DNA from: Phoronis australis
Taxonomy: Eukaryota; Phoronida; Phoronidae
DNA: 64,000 bases
NCBI GenBank assembly: GCA_002633005.1
Contig: NMRA01000239.1
Span: forward strand, 548,502-612,501
Direction of reading: 5' to 3'
The notes under the pieces are model-generated. The model made no database searches and had not been told where the DNA came from. It saw nothing but the letters and a program-made list of their open reading frames with translations. Positions 1 to 12,660 of this stretch are shown one piece after another (the first letter of the stretch is position 1; each line of letters begins with the position of its first letter). The translations under genes and the position numbers were made by a program.

Positions 1-3000
1 TTTTATGCCATGCCACATCCTGTCAACCGTACCCTCTAACTCGTCGCTCTCGTAGTTACTTTGTCTTAAAAAGTCTCCAGCATCTTTGAAATCTGTCACA
101 AATTACCAAACAAACGGATTGGTACATTCGAAAAGACACAGTACGCTTTACGTGTGCAACCACAATTTCACATTATTGAATTTTGGCTGATCTGCCTAAA
201 ACATTCGACCTTGAGACCATGACCAGACGATTGAGTTTTCATTTGAGCATAAGCTTCTTTCCGCAGTTATTCACGGAACTCTACAACCCAAAATGCAATA
301 TTTTGATAATGTAAATAATTTTCGTTACAGATATGACCTACGTCGACACCTAAGCACTAAATTTGCTAGTCAAAAAGATTAATTTCTGAAAAGTGAATTA
401 CCTACTATTTAGTGTTCGAATACACTTGGGTTTTACTCAGATGAGTGTCTAGTCCCTAAATTCGAGGTACGGATTGAAGCAAAACTTGGGGCTTCGAATA
501 AAGATTTAAATCATAGCAAAAACGCTCATCAAGTGCAAGCGTCCACACGAGCCATTAATGTATTCGAGCTCAGAATAACGTATTTTGGGTTCGTAATAAA
601 GCACAAAGTATGAGGAAATGTTCCATTTCGAATACAAAAATTAGATCCCAGGTTCAGGCTCTGGAAATGGCGCATTTCCGGTTACCATGCCTACAGAGGA
701 AAGCTCAACAATCTGAAAATACAATTTCAAATTCATTGGGCGGACAGTGAGAACTAATCGAAACCAATGACGTCACAATCGTATTAGCTTACGTGTGCAT
801 GTATTCGCGCACACGGAAATCTTAAAAAAAACGTTGTCAAAAGTAAGGTTTCAGTCGTAATATTGCCTACGTGAAAATGATACAAATATGATACGAGTGA
901 AATGAAAACATTTTGAAATCGCAAAGACAAAGTTACGTCTTCAAAATAAAAACAGAGTCATGTGGATGGCTTGAAAATCACTTGTAGGCTAAGTTCTTCT
1001 AAATGAGAGCTACGTGTTACGACTAAATACAGGAAAAATGAGACAAGGAAGTCATCTTTGTGGTTATATTTAATCAAATCAATATGATGACAGAATTTCC
1101 TTTATACCATTCTCAATGACGTAGTCCGCACCAAAACAAGAGAGCTTTCTCTGTAAGCTCCTAAAATGGCATTAACTGATGGCTCCGAGGGGGAACGTAG
1201 AACTACGTGATGCTGTGACGGGCTCACCCGAACCCTTGAAAATAGGGGGCAATGTAAGGAACTTACTGTTGTCCTTGGCGCCTTTATTAAGTAGTTCGAC
1301 AAAACGTGGGTACAGTTTGCGTATATGTGGTCCCACCGCGTCCCGCCAAGATTTCCACGCCCACAGCAACTGATTACTGTCGCTAGATGTCGCGAAGATG
1401 TGCTCCAATTGTGGGAGGCGGAAGCACGTGTTCTGCCTACAAACCTTGCCAGACTCGTAAAGCCGCCGCAACTGGCCGCTGATCTTCACAAACTCTCTGT
1501 GTTGCATGAAGCAAGAAATATTTTCTATTAAGGCCACCATTACATTAATTCCAGGGGTGTAGTCCTGAAAATGCAACTGTATGAACATGGCAGCGTTTGA
1601 TGACTTATAACCAGGGCATTGATTCAGTGTTCACACATGTCTTAAATAATAACCGGTTCCATAATCTTTTTCACAACGCTGAAATTTCTATGGTTTCTGA
1701 ATGTCGTTGCACCTTGCAAACAATACTACGGTATACGCTGTCACGAAATAACTGAGATAAAGACAATGCAATTACAGATTAAGGATGTATAAAAATATCG
1801 CAAATTCCCTGAGAGGTTATATTTCATCTCCTTCCTCAGGAAAAATCTCAAACGGTACGCGCACGTGCTTAGTCACGTGAAAGCACCACAACAGGACTTG
1901 CTAATGCCAGTATTGAGCAGAATAGCATTATCGGCTGTCACTTGTTCTCTAAAATACTTTTTTGGTTAATGCGTGGACAATTATGATGTCTTCACGCAAG
2001 TCTCTCCCGATATATTAAACAAGGAAATACGTCAATTCCTAAACGAGTCTATCAACAGTGTCTTTGATGACGAAAGCAGACCAGTGTCGTTGGATACATT
2101 ATGGATATCGTCGTCTTCTTCGTATTGAGTAGTTTTGCACCACCCCGTTTAATTTCTTCAGCAAAGTTTGTAAGCGTTGCGTTCCTACTGTTTTGGAATT
2201 CAGGTCACAAATGGCCGATATACACTTTTTGGGGGCCCGAAGCTTGATCAGATATAGTGGTTCTCGTGACCAAGACGGAATATTAACGTAGTGTAGACTA
2301 TGAAACTACAAAGAGTCTCCCGACCTCAGGCGGTTACCAATTCACTTACCTGGTCGCTGAACTGTTACCAGTTGCAACTTACCCCCCCCCCGCTCAGTCG
2401 GCCAACGCCACTTACAGTAGATTAGATTACTACGTTAGTTGGAAAGCCGACAAAAGCCGACAAAAGAGCTCCCTTCGCTAACAGGGGCGCAGACCTTTTA
2501 AGGTTCAAGGCTTCACCAGCCTCGTGGTAAAACTGCCACTGTCTCGGGCATAACGTTGTGTTAGTCATACCTGCTGTTTGAATGAATACACTTTACTTAC
2601 AGGGCGTGATTCGGATCCGAAGGATCTGCGGACTGGTACGTTATCAGCGTCATTTGCCTTAGCGCGTCACGGTCAAAGTACCGCCTGTCTTGCAGCTGTT
2701 TTCTAAAATAAGTCACTTGGGCTCTCATGAAGTCAGTTATCTCTTGCGTTGCTTGCACTAGCTGAAACGACAGAAATCCATGGTTTACTAATCTGCACGG
2801 TAATCTGCCACACGTGTCCATGTATTCCGATCCCTAAAGAAGCTGTTCAATGCAAGAAGCTTTATTAAGCTCATTAAATTGAGTATCTTTACCTAAAAGA
2901 GTTCATTTTGACTACCTACCGCGATTTCATAAATGGTGAAATAATGACTATACACCTGTATTTTGTACGATTTTCCTCACAGCAGCAGAAGCTACTCCGA

Positions 3001-5574
3001 AATATAGACTTTCTGCATTTTTATTGTTCTCAGATTTTTTGACGGTGATACCACGCATCTATTGAAAATGTACACCGTCTGGCAAAATCAACGGTTGTAT
3101 CACAGTAGGTGGTGTTATTAATTGCCTTAAATTTTAGACAGATTTGTTAACGTTTCATGCAATTCTCACTAAATTATGACTCTTTCTGCTCAATTTCCCA
3201 ATAGCATTCTACGTTAATTTTGCTGGCTCTTAAATGATGGACATGCGCTGTGCGATGGCAGATGTGCAGTACACACCCTATTGATGATAAAGTGTTTTGC
3301 CCCATACGCTTTGAATCTGTCGAGGGAAATACGGCCATGTAATAAAGTTTTCCGTATTCACCTCCCGCACTACTTCAACAGTGACCTCTGACATGGAAAG
3401 TTCAAAAGGTAGGTCAATGTCGACTCGACGTCGTAAGCCGGTTCGATCATCAAACTTTCGGAAAATAGTTTAAAGTAATACAATTATAGCAGTGTAAATA
3501 ACGCTTAACATACAATCAGGTCTCAATCGTAACATCTGGAACAGAACTGTTAATTATATGACAGTTCTGTCTCAGTTTTTTTTTTTTTTTTTTTTTTTTN
3601 NNNNNNNNNNNNNNNNNNNNNNNNNNNNNNNNNNNNNNNNNNNNNNNNNNNNNNNNNNNNNNNNNNNNNNNNNNNNNNNNNNNNNNNNNNNNNNNNNNNN
3701 NNNNNNNNNNNNNNNNNNNNNNNNNNNNNNNNNNNNNNNNNNNNNNNNNNNNNNNNNNNNNNNNNNNNNNNNNNNNNNNNNNNNNNNNNNNNNNNNNNNN
3801 NNNNNNNNNNNNNNNNNNNNNNNNNNNNNNNNNNNNNNNNNNNNNNNNNNNNNNNNNNNNNNNNNNNNNNNNNNTTCTCCTATCAATGTTTTTATATTAT
3901 TGCATTCGAAAAAGATGTGATCCACTGTTTCACTTTGTGAATGACAGAAAGTACATACATCAGAGTCCACCAGGTTAATTTTTCTAAGAAAAGAGTTGGT
4001 TACAAGTATTCTATGTAATAGTTTAAACTGCAGAGTACATAACTTGAAATCATAAGTAGTTTTAAAAGACATTGAATATAATTTTTTCCAGTCATCACTT
4101 CGAAAGTTATAACCTTCGTTTTGAAAATTTTTTTGTGCAATAGGCAAAATGTTGTTGTGGCAGACACTTTCATATATCATTTTACATATTGATGTGCAGT
4201 TTAAAAAATTACGGATATTAAAAGGTATTAGTGGTCCATATATCTTAATTAACTGCATTTGTACTGGTGTTCTCCTCAGAAACGACCTAATAGACTCTGT
4301 CTCAGTTTTCATTTGCTAAATATTTTATCTTCGGCAACTTAGGAGCCGATTCCTCGATAACTACAATGTCAAATATTGCTGTTATTTAACTATTTTCAGG
4401 AGATGTTACAAGTTCAGTTAAAATTTACCCTTGTTTTTGTCTTTGTAATCTCTTTTCAAGTAATAAATCGTTACCTTTAAAACTGTTTCTTTTACTAGAG
4501 AAAACTTGCAGCCTAACGCGCAAGTACATAATACAGGATGTGATCCGCAACGTGAAGAGTCTCGGTGAAGTATTTAAAAAATCTGCGGAAAAAATGAAAG
4601 AAACTTAGGAATTCGAAGCGTATGGGATAAATACAAAACGTACCTCGATTGGCGTACATGAACTAATATCCCACTAGACAGTATTCCGCGTGTCGACCGA
4701 GACCGAAGGTCGAGGTCTATACGCGGAACAATGTCTCGTGGGATATTACTTCATGTACGCCACTCTCGGTACGTTTTATGTATGTCTTGCTCCGAAACTT
4801 TACAAAATGAAATATCACTTATATCCTGCATTGTTTTCTTCTTACGCACCTTACGGTGGTTGTCCAGCTTTAAATCTGTAAGAAAATTGAAAGCCGCTTC
4901 CGCCTCGTTGTGACGCATTTTTATGTACTGCCGATTAAATTTCGTGACGTCCACTTTGAACAAACGTCGACAAAACAGGCGACATGTGGCAGCATAGTAC
5001 GGTCCGTAGTAATATTCACAGCAATCGCAGCAGTCGCGCAAAGTAAACCTTCTGTAGTTTCGTAGATCAACTAGAAATGAAAAGGTAATTCATCATTTTA
5101 ATTGGTCATCTTGCATTAAATAATGTAGCTTCAACGGTTCCTTTGTGAACGCCGGGTCAATGAATTTTTACGTTACTTCTACACCCTTTCAAATAATCTT
5201 TTTGGAACCATAATGCTATACGAACTCATAAGATACTCTCCCCAAGGTCAAAATCGTACCCTAAATGTGTACCGTGCTCAGGTGTAAACAGTTAAAATAT
5301 TTTTAACAACACCGTGTTCTTGAGTAACTTGTCACATAAGGGTATGGCGATTCATAATTAAATGGGAAAACAGCCATTTTAAGACAACATTACCAAAACA
5401 CAGATCCACGGAGGTGTTTCCACGTTGGTAAATGCTCTCCGTGTCGTATTTACTATTCATGCAACAGTAGAGTGTGACGTAAACGGCCCAGCACAATGTT
5501 CGCATCTTCGCTTTGCATCTCTTCAGCAAACAAGAAGAATAGATAAAGAGCTCTCTCAGTAACGACTCAGACAT
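1..5574 (-). CDS. ACE-like M2-family metallopeptidase, N-terminal part (gene continues beyond the left edge)
   Basis: Five coding exons read leftward: 5574-5394, 5070-4850, 2761-2601, 1496-1267 and 92-1 (cut by the edge). All junctions use GT-AG and are phase-compatible, giving 295 codons with no stop. Residues about 188-264 align with the angiotensin-converting-enzyme M2 domain: a C-RQNT-C pair (C207, C212) followed by FATSSDSNQLLWAWKSWRD, equivalent to the ATSRKYEDLLWAWEGWRD region of human ACE. The edge exon continues with DAGDFLRQSNYES, matching the family's DAGDSWRSMYETP. The zinc motif HEMGH lies further downstream, outside the window, so activity cannot be judged. The family are secreted or membrane-bound dipeptidyl carboxypeptidases. 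The start is Met at 5574 or Met24 at 5505; the latter is followed directly by a hydrophobic, signal-peptide-like stretch (TLCWAVYVTLYCC). The second exon holds an unusual Cys-rich segment. The first exon is the least certain part. Confidence 0.8.
3580..4295 (-). mobile_element. 5'-truncated non-LTR retrotransposon (LINE) in an intron of the ACE-like gene
   Basis: On the minus strand an open frame from about 4312 to 3875 encodes the C-terminal end of a LINE reverse transcriptase. It has a zf-RVT-like domain: FKLLHRILVTNSFLRKINLV, then CTFCHSQSETVDHIFFEC, a CxxC...HxxxxC pattern. The 3' end carries a long A-tract (T-run at 3576-3599 on the plus strand), and an N gap (3600-3874) hides the sequence between the coding part and the tail. 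A 14-bp direct repeat TCTGTCTCAGTTTT flanks the insert at 3566-3579 and 4296-4309; this is a target-site duplication. The element is a dead 5'-truncated copy in the same orientation as the host gene, between its exons at 4850 and 2761. Confidence 0.85.
3600..3874. other. Assembly gap of 275 N
   Basis: A continuous run of N inside the LINE insertion, directly after the homopolymer A-tail (T on the plus strand). The gap was probably caused by the homopolymer. Any open frame crossing it, on either strand, is an artefact. Confidence 0.99.
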
Positions 5575-6552
5575 TGTAAATGCAGAATGACAGTGAAAAC
5601 AGAACCAAGTTTCGGGCCTTTGGCTGGGACGTTTACATTCCTGTTAAGGAAATGTTTATAAATCTTACCTACCAGGCAACATTAACCTACAGACGAGTGT
5701 ACATATTGAAATCGTCTTTCCAAGATAACCAATGACATGTATCTTTACTACATGCAACATCGAAACCGGTTTCTTTCTCTCTTAAAAATTGTGAATTTAT
5801 GTGACTTGATTGGCGTTATTTGAAATAAAAACATGTTTGTGATAACATGAATGTTCAGGTAATTGCTAAAGAATCTCGTGAGGTGGCGAGAACACGCAGC
5901 AGGTCTTAGGATATACACAATGGTCTGGCAGACGTGTGCTCCAAAGGGGAGTTACCAATCTATACCACAGGAAGGCTCTCTAGCTGTTCTTCAACACATC
6001 AAATGTCTTCGGAAGTCTTAATTTAGTAGAAAACCGTTTGCTACTGTAGATGAGGTAACAAGGTGCCCTTACGGGCACCTAGATGCCAGACGTCATCTAC
6101 CTAATGATATTACGTGACTAACCATTGACATTATACAAATACATTGCAATAATATAAGAAATTAGATGTGATAGGACATAAGATTATATGAAATGACAAA
6201 TCGAAGATTAAATGTATTTAGTTTCAGTACACGATACACATGTACATTAATTTGTTGTTGCAAACACCGAATGAGCTACATGGTGTCGGCAACTCATATT
6301 ACAATTTAGTAGCTGTCGAACTCAACTTGTTCTTGTCAAAAAGTGTGATTTCTGAGGTTGAACATAACTGACAGATAGTGGTTATTGACCAGGATCTGTA
6401 AGTTGACTTGTTAATATTTTATGTGCCCAGTGCTTTGTAAGATCAATTATCACTTCTCGTTGAAAAACACGTTTGTGCACTGTAGCACTGAGTAATTTAG
6501 TTTCTTCTGAGCGTGGGTCTATTGTCACTTTAAGAGTCTTGGTAAATATAGA
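5575..6552. other. Upstream region of the ACE-like gene, no feature recognised
   Basis: AT-rich non-coding sequence upstream of the first predicted exon of the ACE-like gene. No clear TATA box or other promoter element could be assigned. Confidence 0.4.
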
Positions 6553-6653
6553 TTATTACATGTTCTCAGTCGTTATCTCCCGTAGTATAGAGCCCGAGTG
6601 GATTTTGGAGAATTATCGCCCGAGGGGGATAACGAATGAGAACATGTAATAAC
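6553..6653. repeat. Hairpin repeat, MITE-like
   Basis: Near-perfect inverted arms of about 29 bp. The left arm starts TTATTACATGTTCTCA and runs through CGTTATCTCCC; the right arm is GGGGGATAACGAATGAG continuing to AACATGTAATAA. They enclose about 40 bp. This is the form of a small non-autonomous DNA transposon or foldback element. No target duplication was assigned. Confidence 0.65.
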
Positions 6654-7243
6654 CTATTTTATTATATCACATACTGAACGAGAAACATTGCAATGAATCG
6701 ATCTACCTTTCTCGGCTCGCCTCGGCTTTGTAACTACTTTCTGTGTCAAAGGCCCGGGGTCGGAGGTCGTGACCTTTTAGAAAAGCCAAGCTATTTTTGT
6801 GAAATAATGCTTTTACTCAAAACCAATTGGAAATTTAAACAAAATAGAAATAAAGTGAATCAATAAATGAAGGTTTAGCAACTATTATAGCATACCACAC
6901 ATTTTATCGCGGTAAGCTTCGACCGTGAAAATATCGTCTGCTAAAGGTTACCACTGGTAACTGAGTATAATGCTCAAGTCAAAGGATCCCGACTACACCA
7001 TACCGGCATTCAAATTGGAGATCGGTGATTTACAAGTGAGAGAAAATGAGAGAAAAAAAATCACTGAATCAAAATGTCGTTTTTATGGAAATTATGCGTC
7101 TTATTTTCCATAGCGTATAAATATCGGTACCATAGACATATTGTGATGTCTTTGGTCGGTACAATGCCCTTTGTTGAATATGCGATTGCTGAGAGTGCTC
7201 ATTTAAGTATTCTATTTTCACGTTCGATGACGTCAGCCGCTGA

Positions 7244-7313
7244 TAGTGGTGCTGTGGTAAAGTCGACGACCCGAAACTCTTGTGGCCCGGGTTCGAAACC
7301 GGCCTGGGTTACA
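7244..7313 (+). repeat. tRNA-like sequence (SINE head)
   Basis: It has an A-box-like GTGGTAAAGTCGACG and a B-box GGGTTCGAAACC at 7289-7300, with a T-arm-like stem CCGG/CCGG. The acceptor and anticodon arms are not convincing, so it is called a tRNA-derived SINE promoter and not a functional tRNA. Confidence 0.45.
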
Positions 7314-8660
7314 GCCAAAATATTATTTCACTAGTGAGATAACTAAATGGGTTATTACACGGTTGTATTGGTCATTCCAGGCTAATATTGTGGTATAATG
7401 CTAGTTTACTGTGAATCCTGCTCCGTAGACGCGAGAACCTCGTGAGAATTAACGCGAGATCACGCAAACCTTCAGGAGATATCGCATTCATTCGAGCACA
7501 TAACTACACTAACTAATGCTTTCACGAGACTCCTGGATCTACGGAATTCATCCTTGGTCTGTAATTAATAAATCCTAAAATCCGTTGTAGGAAAAATCTG
7601 TAGTTTCACCAAAAGAATAAGTGTCACTATGATATGTATCATGAATGTATTATGTATTGAAAATATAAATAATTATCTTTTACTTTCAAATCCAATCAAA
7701 TCGTGTAATCATATTCCATCTAATTTCGTTCATTGTTACAGTGAATTTGTATCATATATACGTTTAGAGAGGTACTATCACAAACAACGACTGGCAACTA
7801 CGTATTCCTCAGGCCAAAAAATGGAAACCACTTATCAGATTCGATAACACTTTCGATATGTTGTGTCGGAGTAGCTCAAGAGCTTTCATTTGGTATATAT
7901 TTTAACTTCAATTTTATTGCACTTCGTTGTTTTGTGTCTGTTTTTTCCTTGAAGTCGCTACACAACGGCAACAATTAATCTGTGCAACCATACAACTAGA
8001 CAGGGATAATTTTAGAAGCGCGCCCCGTACGTCTCTGGGACATAAAACACTTCATTGACGCAATACCGGCAAGGGGCGGACGAAAGCTGCGTGTTTCAAT
8101 TTCGCATGACTTTATCATGCATAATACGCAATCGGCCAATATCCACCTGGTACCCGGTACCCATCTGATACGTATCACTACTTTTGTGTACAAAGCCGTG
8201 ACCCATGAATTGCCAACACATCTTCATAAATAAACATTGAACAAATCACTCTGGTGTTGCATTGAACCCTATGAGATTTATGACCTATGTCACAAATCCC
8301 TTTATTTGAGCAAATGAAAAATCGTTAACTCTTTCTCTCTCATTTCACATGACGAGGTGAGTCTAGCCCTCTTTCACTTGAAGGCTTTTAAATTATCACA
8401 GTTCTCAATTTGTCCCACACTTCCTCACCGTAGTCTTCTGCCGGTCGTCGCAGTCACAGCACCTACTGGAGCGCTACCGTTAAAGTGCCCGGCGACAGTA
8501 GAAGGCTGAACTCACTGGAGAAGATGATTTTTTATTAGTCTGGTGCCGTAAACTCCAGAGGAATTTCACTACCGTACCATCTACATCGCGTGCGTGACCC
8601 ACCACCCTGTTCACGGTTTCATTGCGACATTGAGTCGGTAAGGGAGCCACAACGCGGGCT

Positions 8661-8803
8661 TGTTCTTGTAACCTTCCTGATTATGTACACACCTTGCGTG
8701 ACAGGACTGTTCCTGTAACCTTCCTGATTATGTACACACCTTGCGTGACAGGACTGTTCTTGTAACCTTCCTGATTAGGTACACACCTTGCGTGACAGGA
8801 CTG
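8661..8803. repeat. 47-bp tandem repeat, three copies
   Basis: Three consecutive copies of a 47-bp unit begin at 8661, 8708 and 8755. Each starts TGTTCTTGTAACCTTCCTGA and ends GCGTGACAGGAC. They differ at only two or three bases (for example TTCTTG versus TTCCTG, and ATGTAC versus AGGTAC). Such low divergence points to a recent local expansion. Confidence 0.9.
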
Positions 8804-10579
8804 TTCACCCAAGCTGTCCCTAACTGGAGAAATCAACGTTAGCACACTCCAGTAGGTGTGTTCACTCAGCCTGTCCGGCACCTGCGCTCTGAGTATTGTT
8901 GTCGCCCATTTGGCGTTTTTTTGTGCCCATTTGATACTGCATGTTATAGTTAGCCCGTTTGGCACTTTGTGTACTCATCTCGTACTTCACGTTATAGTTG
9001 CCGTTTTGCTCGAACCCTTCTGACGGGCAATCAACCAATAGGCTACTCTTGGGGGACCGTGCGCCGTCTCAGTGGTATCGTGTATCAATCTGGATTACAA
9101 TGCAGAGCAGCTGATCAAAACCACAATTTTAGCGAGATTTGGGGTCTTGTATATTACGAAAATGCAGATTCCAACTGCGGATTTCAGTTAAATTGCGATG
9201 CAGCTAGCCTTTCAGACTAATTACTAGTCGCGTAACGTACTGAGAAAGCAGACGAAACCACGGTCGCATATTTAATGCCACCTCCAAAAATTTAAAGGAC
9301 TATTGTCCTAAAAGTTTTGCCCATAGATTTGAGGTATTTGGGTCGATTGACCCACAGTCACGTTTTTCTAAAATGATCCATGTCTAGATTACTCTATCCG
9401 TAAAGCAGAAACAAAAATGTCAATCATTTTGTTCAGAGTCACGGTCCTCCCTATTTCGACAGTGTTACAGCATTGGAAATCTAAAAAGATGACGTCGGTT
9501 CGTATTCGAATGTTACATTGTACTAGTCAGAAAAAGAATTACAACTGCTATATAACCCGACTCAGCATCTTTCACTAGGCGTAGCTAGGTCAGGGACAGA
9601 AACACGTTCAGTGTAAATCAACGCACAATGCATTAATTTTGAGGATTTTGTCATCTCATGATGCTTCTTATTCAACAGAAGCCAGAAACAAGATACATGT
9701 ACAAGTTCGTGGCGGCTTACCGTAAATAAACAAACCTGCAAGGTCAAATATTCTCGATAGCATAGCGACTAGTGATTTTTTGTGAAACCATTTTACAAGC
9801 CTTATGGCCTGTAACATAGTGCTTCGGCATTATAGTAGATTGAAGTCACGAGAAGAGATGCCATGTGTTTCATTATAAAACTTGTTAAAATGACTCCACG
9901 ACTGTCCACCTACTGTCCTGTTTTCCGGTGTTTAAACTGCGGCCAATCGCTCTAAGGAAGTCGTCCGTAGGAGATAAGGCTGGCAATACCAGTGGACACA
10001 ACAAGAACACAGCCATGCGGAAAACAGCAGCCATTGCGCTCTACTGGTACCGTGCCTCTGATGTGAGCCGGTTAGAGTACGCAGTGTACTTGTAGCCTGT
10101 GCGTGCTAAGGTTGTGCACGCATGAACGATCTGTGGTCAACAGGTTACGTTTGTGAAAAGACATGACATCCTGATCAGCATACAGGTGAACCTACGCGTA
10201 AAGACCAGGAGTTGGTACATGTAAATAGATTTCGAATCACTTTTCGTTTAGTTGTCATTTTAGCGCACCAACTTTAACAAGGTGTGGAAATTATATTACT
10301 GTTACAGAATCGACACACTATATCTGGCAAGTGTAAAACTTATAAGACTGATGTAAATTTGAACGACATAAAAGTTGATGGTGATTACGAAAAGTGCATT
10401 TAAATAAACACTTATTAATCAGATTGTAGTCACAAACTAGACCAGTGTTCACAACCACGCGCATAGCCGTAACTTGATTTCCTAAACAGAGACGTACCGC
10501 ATTGCAATGTTACTGTGCGTCTGTGCGAAACTGCACTTTTATGTACAATTTTATTGTTGGGAAAATGAGTGAACGTTGC

Positions 10580-10715
10580 TCACGTAAATTAATTCTTGTT
10601 AGAGGCGCGTAAAGTAATACTTTACACTTCTAAATAATTACCTTAGTACACCGTTAAAAGTTACTTTGCGCTGCAAATGTACTTTACTCCTCTAACAATA
10701 GTTAACTTACGCACG
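10580..10715. repeat. Inverted-repeat element, MITE-like
   Basis: The left arm (about 10581-10618) contains CACGTAAATTAATTCTTGTT then AGAGGCGCGTAAAGTA. The right arm (about 10679-10713) is its imperfect reverse complement: TACTTTACTCCTCTAACAAT then AGTTAACTTACG. The enclosed AT-rich centre is about 60 bp. It has no coding capacity. Confidence 0.6.
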
Positions 10716-11589
10716 TAAGTTACGTAACGTCCATCCATTTTGCTGACGATAAGATTGAGGCATATGCGGCAATACGCGTCAATCAAGTAGGATATATATG
10801 TAGGCTCAAGGGCCTAAACGCGTGGCCAAATTATTTACCAAATTTCTTCGAAATATGCCAAAAAAACTCCAATTATACAGAGGCAAACGTAAAAAATGCC
10901 AGTACGAGGCACAGCAGTAGTAAAAACGGATGCGCATATATGCTAATTTAAAGAATGAGACTATGCAAATGATGTTGCTTGGGCTTATATATACTAAACT
11001 TAGGGGCAGGCGCCAATATACTCGCCATTTGGGTAAAGAAAAAGGCCGCGGAAAAGGTATAGGCCCATGGGCCTAAAGGCGCGGCAACACGGTATGTGGA
11101 GATAGGTGGACCGAGAGGGCACACAGTACTTTTTGCGTAGATAATTTCAAGTGATACTGAAATCTCCGTGGTGTAAGGTGGGTGTCAGAAGAGGAGAGAA
11201 AGACACAGCAAAACATTTGGAAGAGAGAAAAGTTCGGGAATATTCGTCAACCACCACCGCCGGTTTTACCCTTTGGAGGCCTCACCCACAACATTTATGA
11301 TAGGGTCTAAAATGTAGTATGGATCGCTCACGCTCACTTGAAAACGTGCTCATGCATATACATGTACATACTTCGAAGAAGTTCAAGAACACAATAAGAC
11401 AACTTTCAAGGAATGCAAAGCGGTATTTTCCAAGGACTCCTCTTTCGCAAAGGACAATGTAGTCGTTTGGCGCTCTTTTTCTTTTTTTAGAAATTGTATA
11501 TCATTTAAAACAAATATCATCTCTTGGAGGTGCCAAGAATTCACACATTGTTGTCGTTCATGTTTATGTTTCTTTTTCATACTACCACA

Positions 11590-12660
11590 TATACGTATTT
11601 GAGTGCATGTTGCCGTAATCCCTGTAGTGGGGTCCCGGCGACCATTACCCGGTATCCGCTGCTGCGTCCAATCTCCTAAACCCCTTGATGATTGGATAAA
11701 AGTGAGATTTGGAAAATGTGTTCCTATGAAGCGGACGACAGAGTTGCTCGGCGATGAATCGTCATGAACTTTAAGCAATTAGAGCTTTCCATTAAGGAAA
11801 CGTCTTTGCTTGGGCCATTATCGCAGGGATTAAACATAAATGTATGCTGCGCCACCTATTACTATTTTTATTATTTTTGTCGTGTATCTTTCTAGCTGTC
11901 AAATAGCGTAAAGGATCACTATGAAAATTGGCAAATGTGTTCCTACTCAGAAAACTACACGTATGCCTGACGTGCGTTCAGTAGACGCTAGGACCTACGC
12001 TAGGACCTAGCTAAAACCTAGTCAAAGTCACGTGCTCTCATTTAAAATGCACAGCAATATCTCACGTAATCTCGCGAAGTCTTGCTTTTTAGCGAGGTCC
12101 TAGCGTTACTGAACGGTAGGCTGGAGTTGATTTTCGGACGAATCCGACTACTGCGACGCCCCCTAGAGGCAAATTGATTTTTGTGTCCGTGGCTGCATAT
12201 GTATCTCCCAAACCCCTTGCCGGGTATTTTCCCAATGAATGTGACATCGGACAACTACAACTTTTGGACGGATCAGACTATCGCTGTGCCACCTGATGGA
12301 GTTTACCTCAGCACCTTCAGAGTTTCTGGACAGATTTTCATGAAACTAGGTCAATTATGTTTCGAGTAGACGACATGTTCCTATTTTCGGATGACTTCGT
12401 TGTATTTGCGCCACTTATTGGCCTTTTTGTTTTTATGAATGTACTTTGGCATCCGCTGTTTTTCTCAGTGGGAACCGCTCCAAAAGTCATTATGAAAATT
12501 GATAGATGGGATCGTGCTGATTAAACCACGGCTGACGTAGATGCTCGGACATGTCTGACTACTATGGCACTCCCCTAGTGGCAACGTTTTGCTTTGCGTT
12601 GTCCCTGAATCTTCTTCATTCCTTGCAAGATCTTTGCAAGTGTTTTTCTACGAATCTGAA
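11590..12660. repeat. Degenerate tandem repeat cluster with a GCGCCACCTAG-type core
   Basis: The segment repeatedly returns to a core like GCGCC(A/C)CCTAGTGGC, for example CGACGCCCCCTAGAGGC at 12154-12170, GTGCCACCTGATGG at 12286-12299 and GGCACTCCCCTAGTGGC at 12566-12582. Between cores it repeats phrases such as TATGAAAATTG and TGTTCCTA. Spacing is irregular, about 115-300 bp. Small open frames here are not genes. The core resembles that of the 36-kb cluster but lies on the other strand. Confidence 0.5.

Noticed and set aside
3558-3920. Plus-strand open frame across the N gap
   Set aside because: It consists of a poly-T tract and Ns; it is only an assembly-gap artefact on the strand opposite the LINE.
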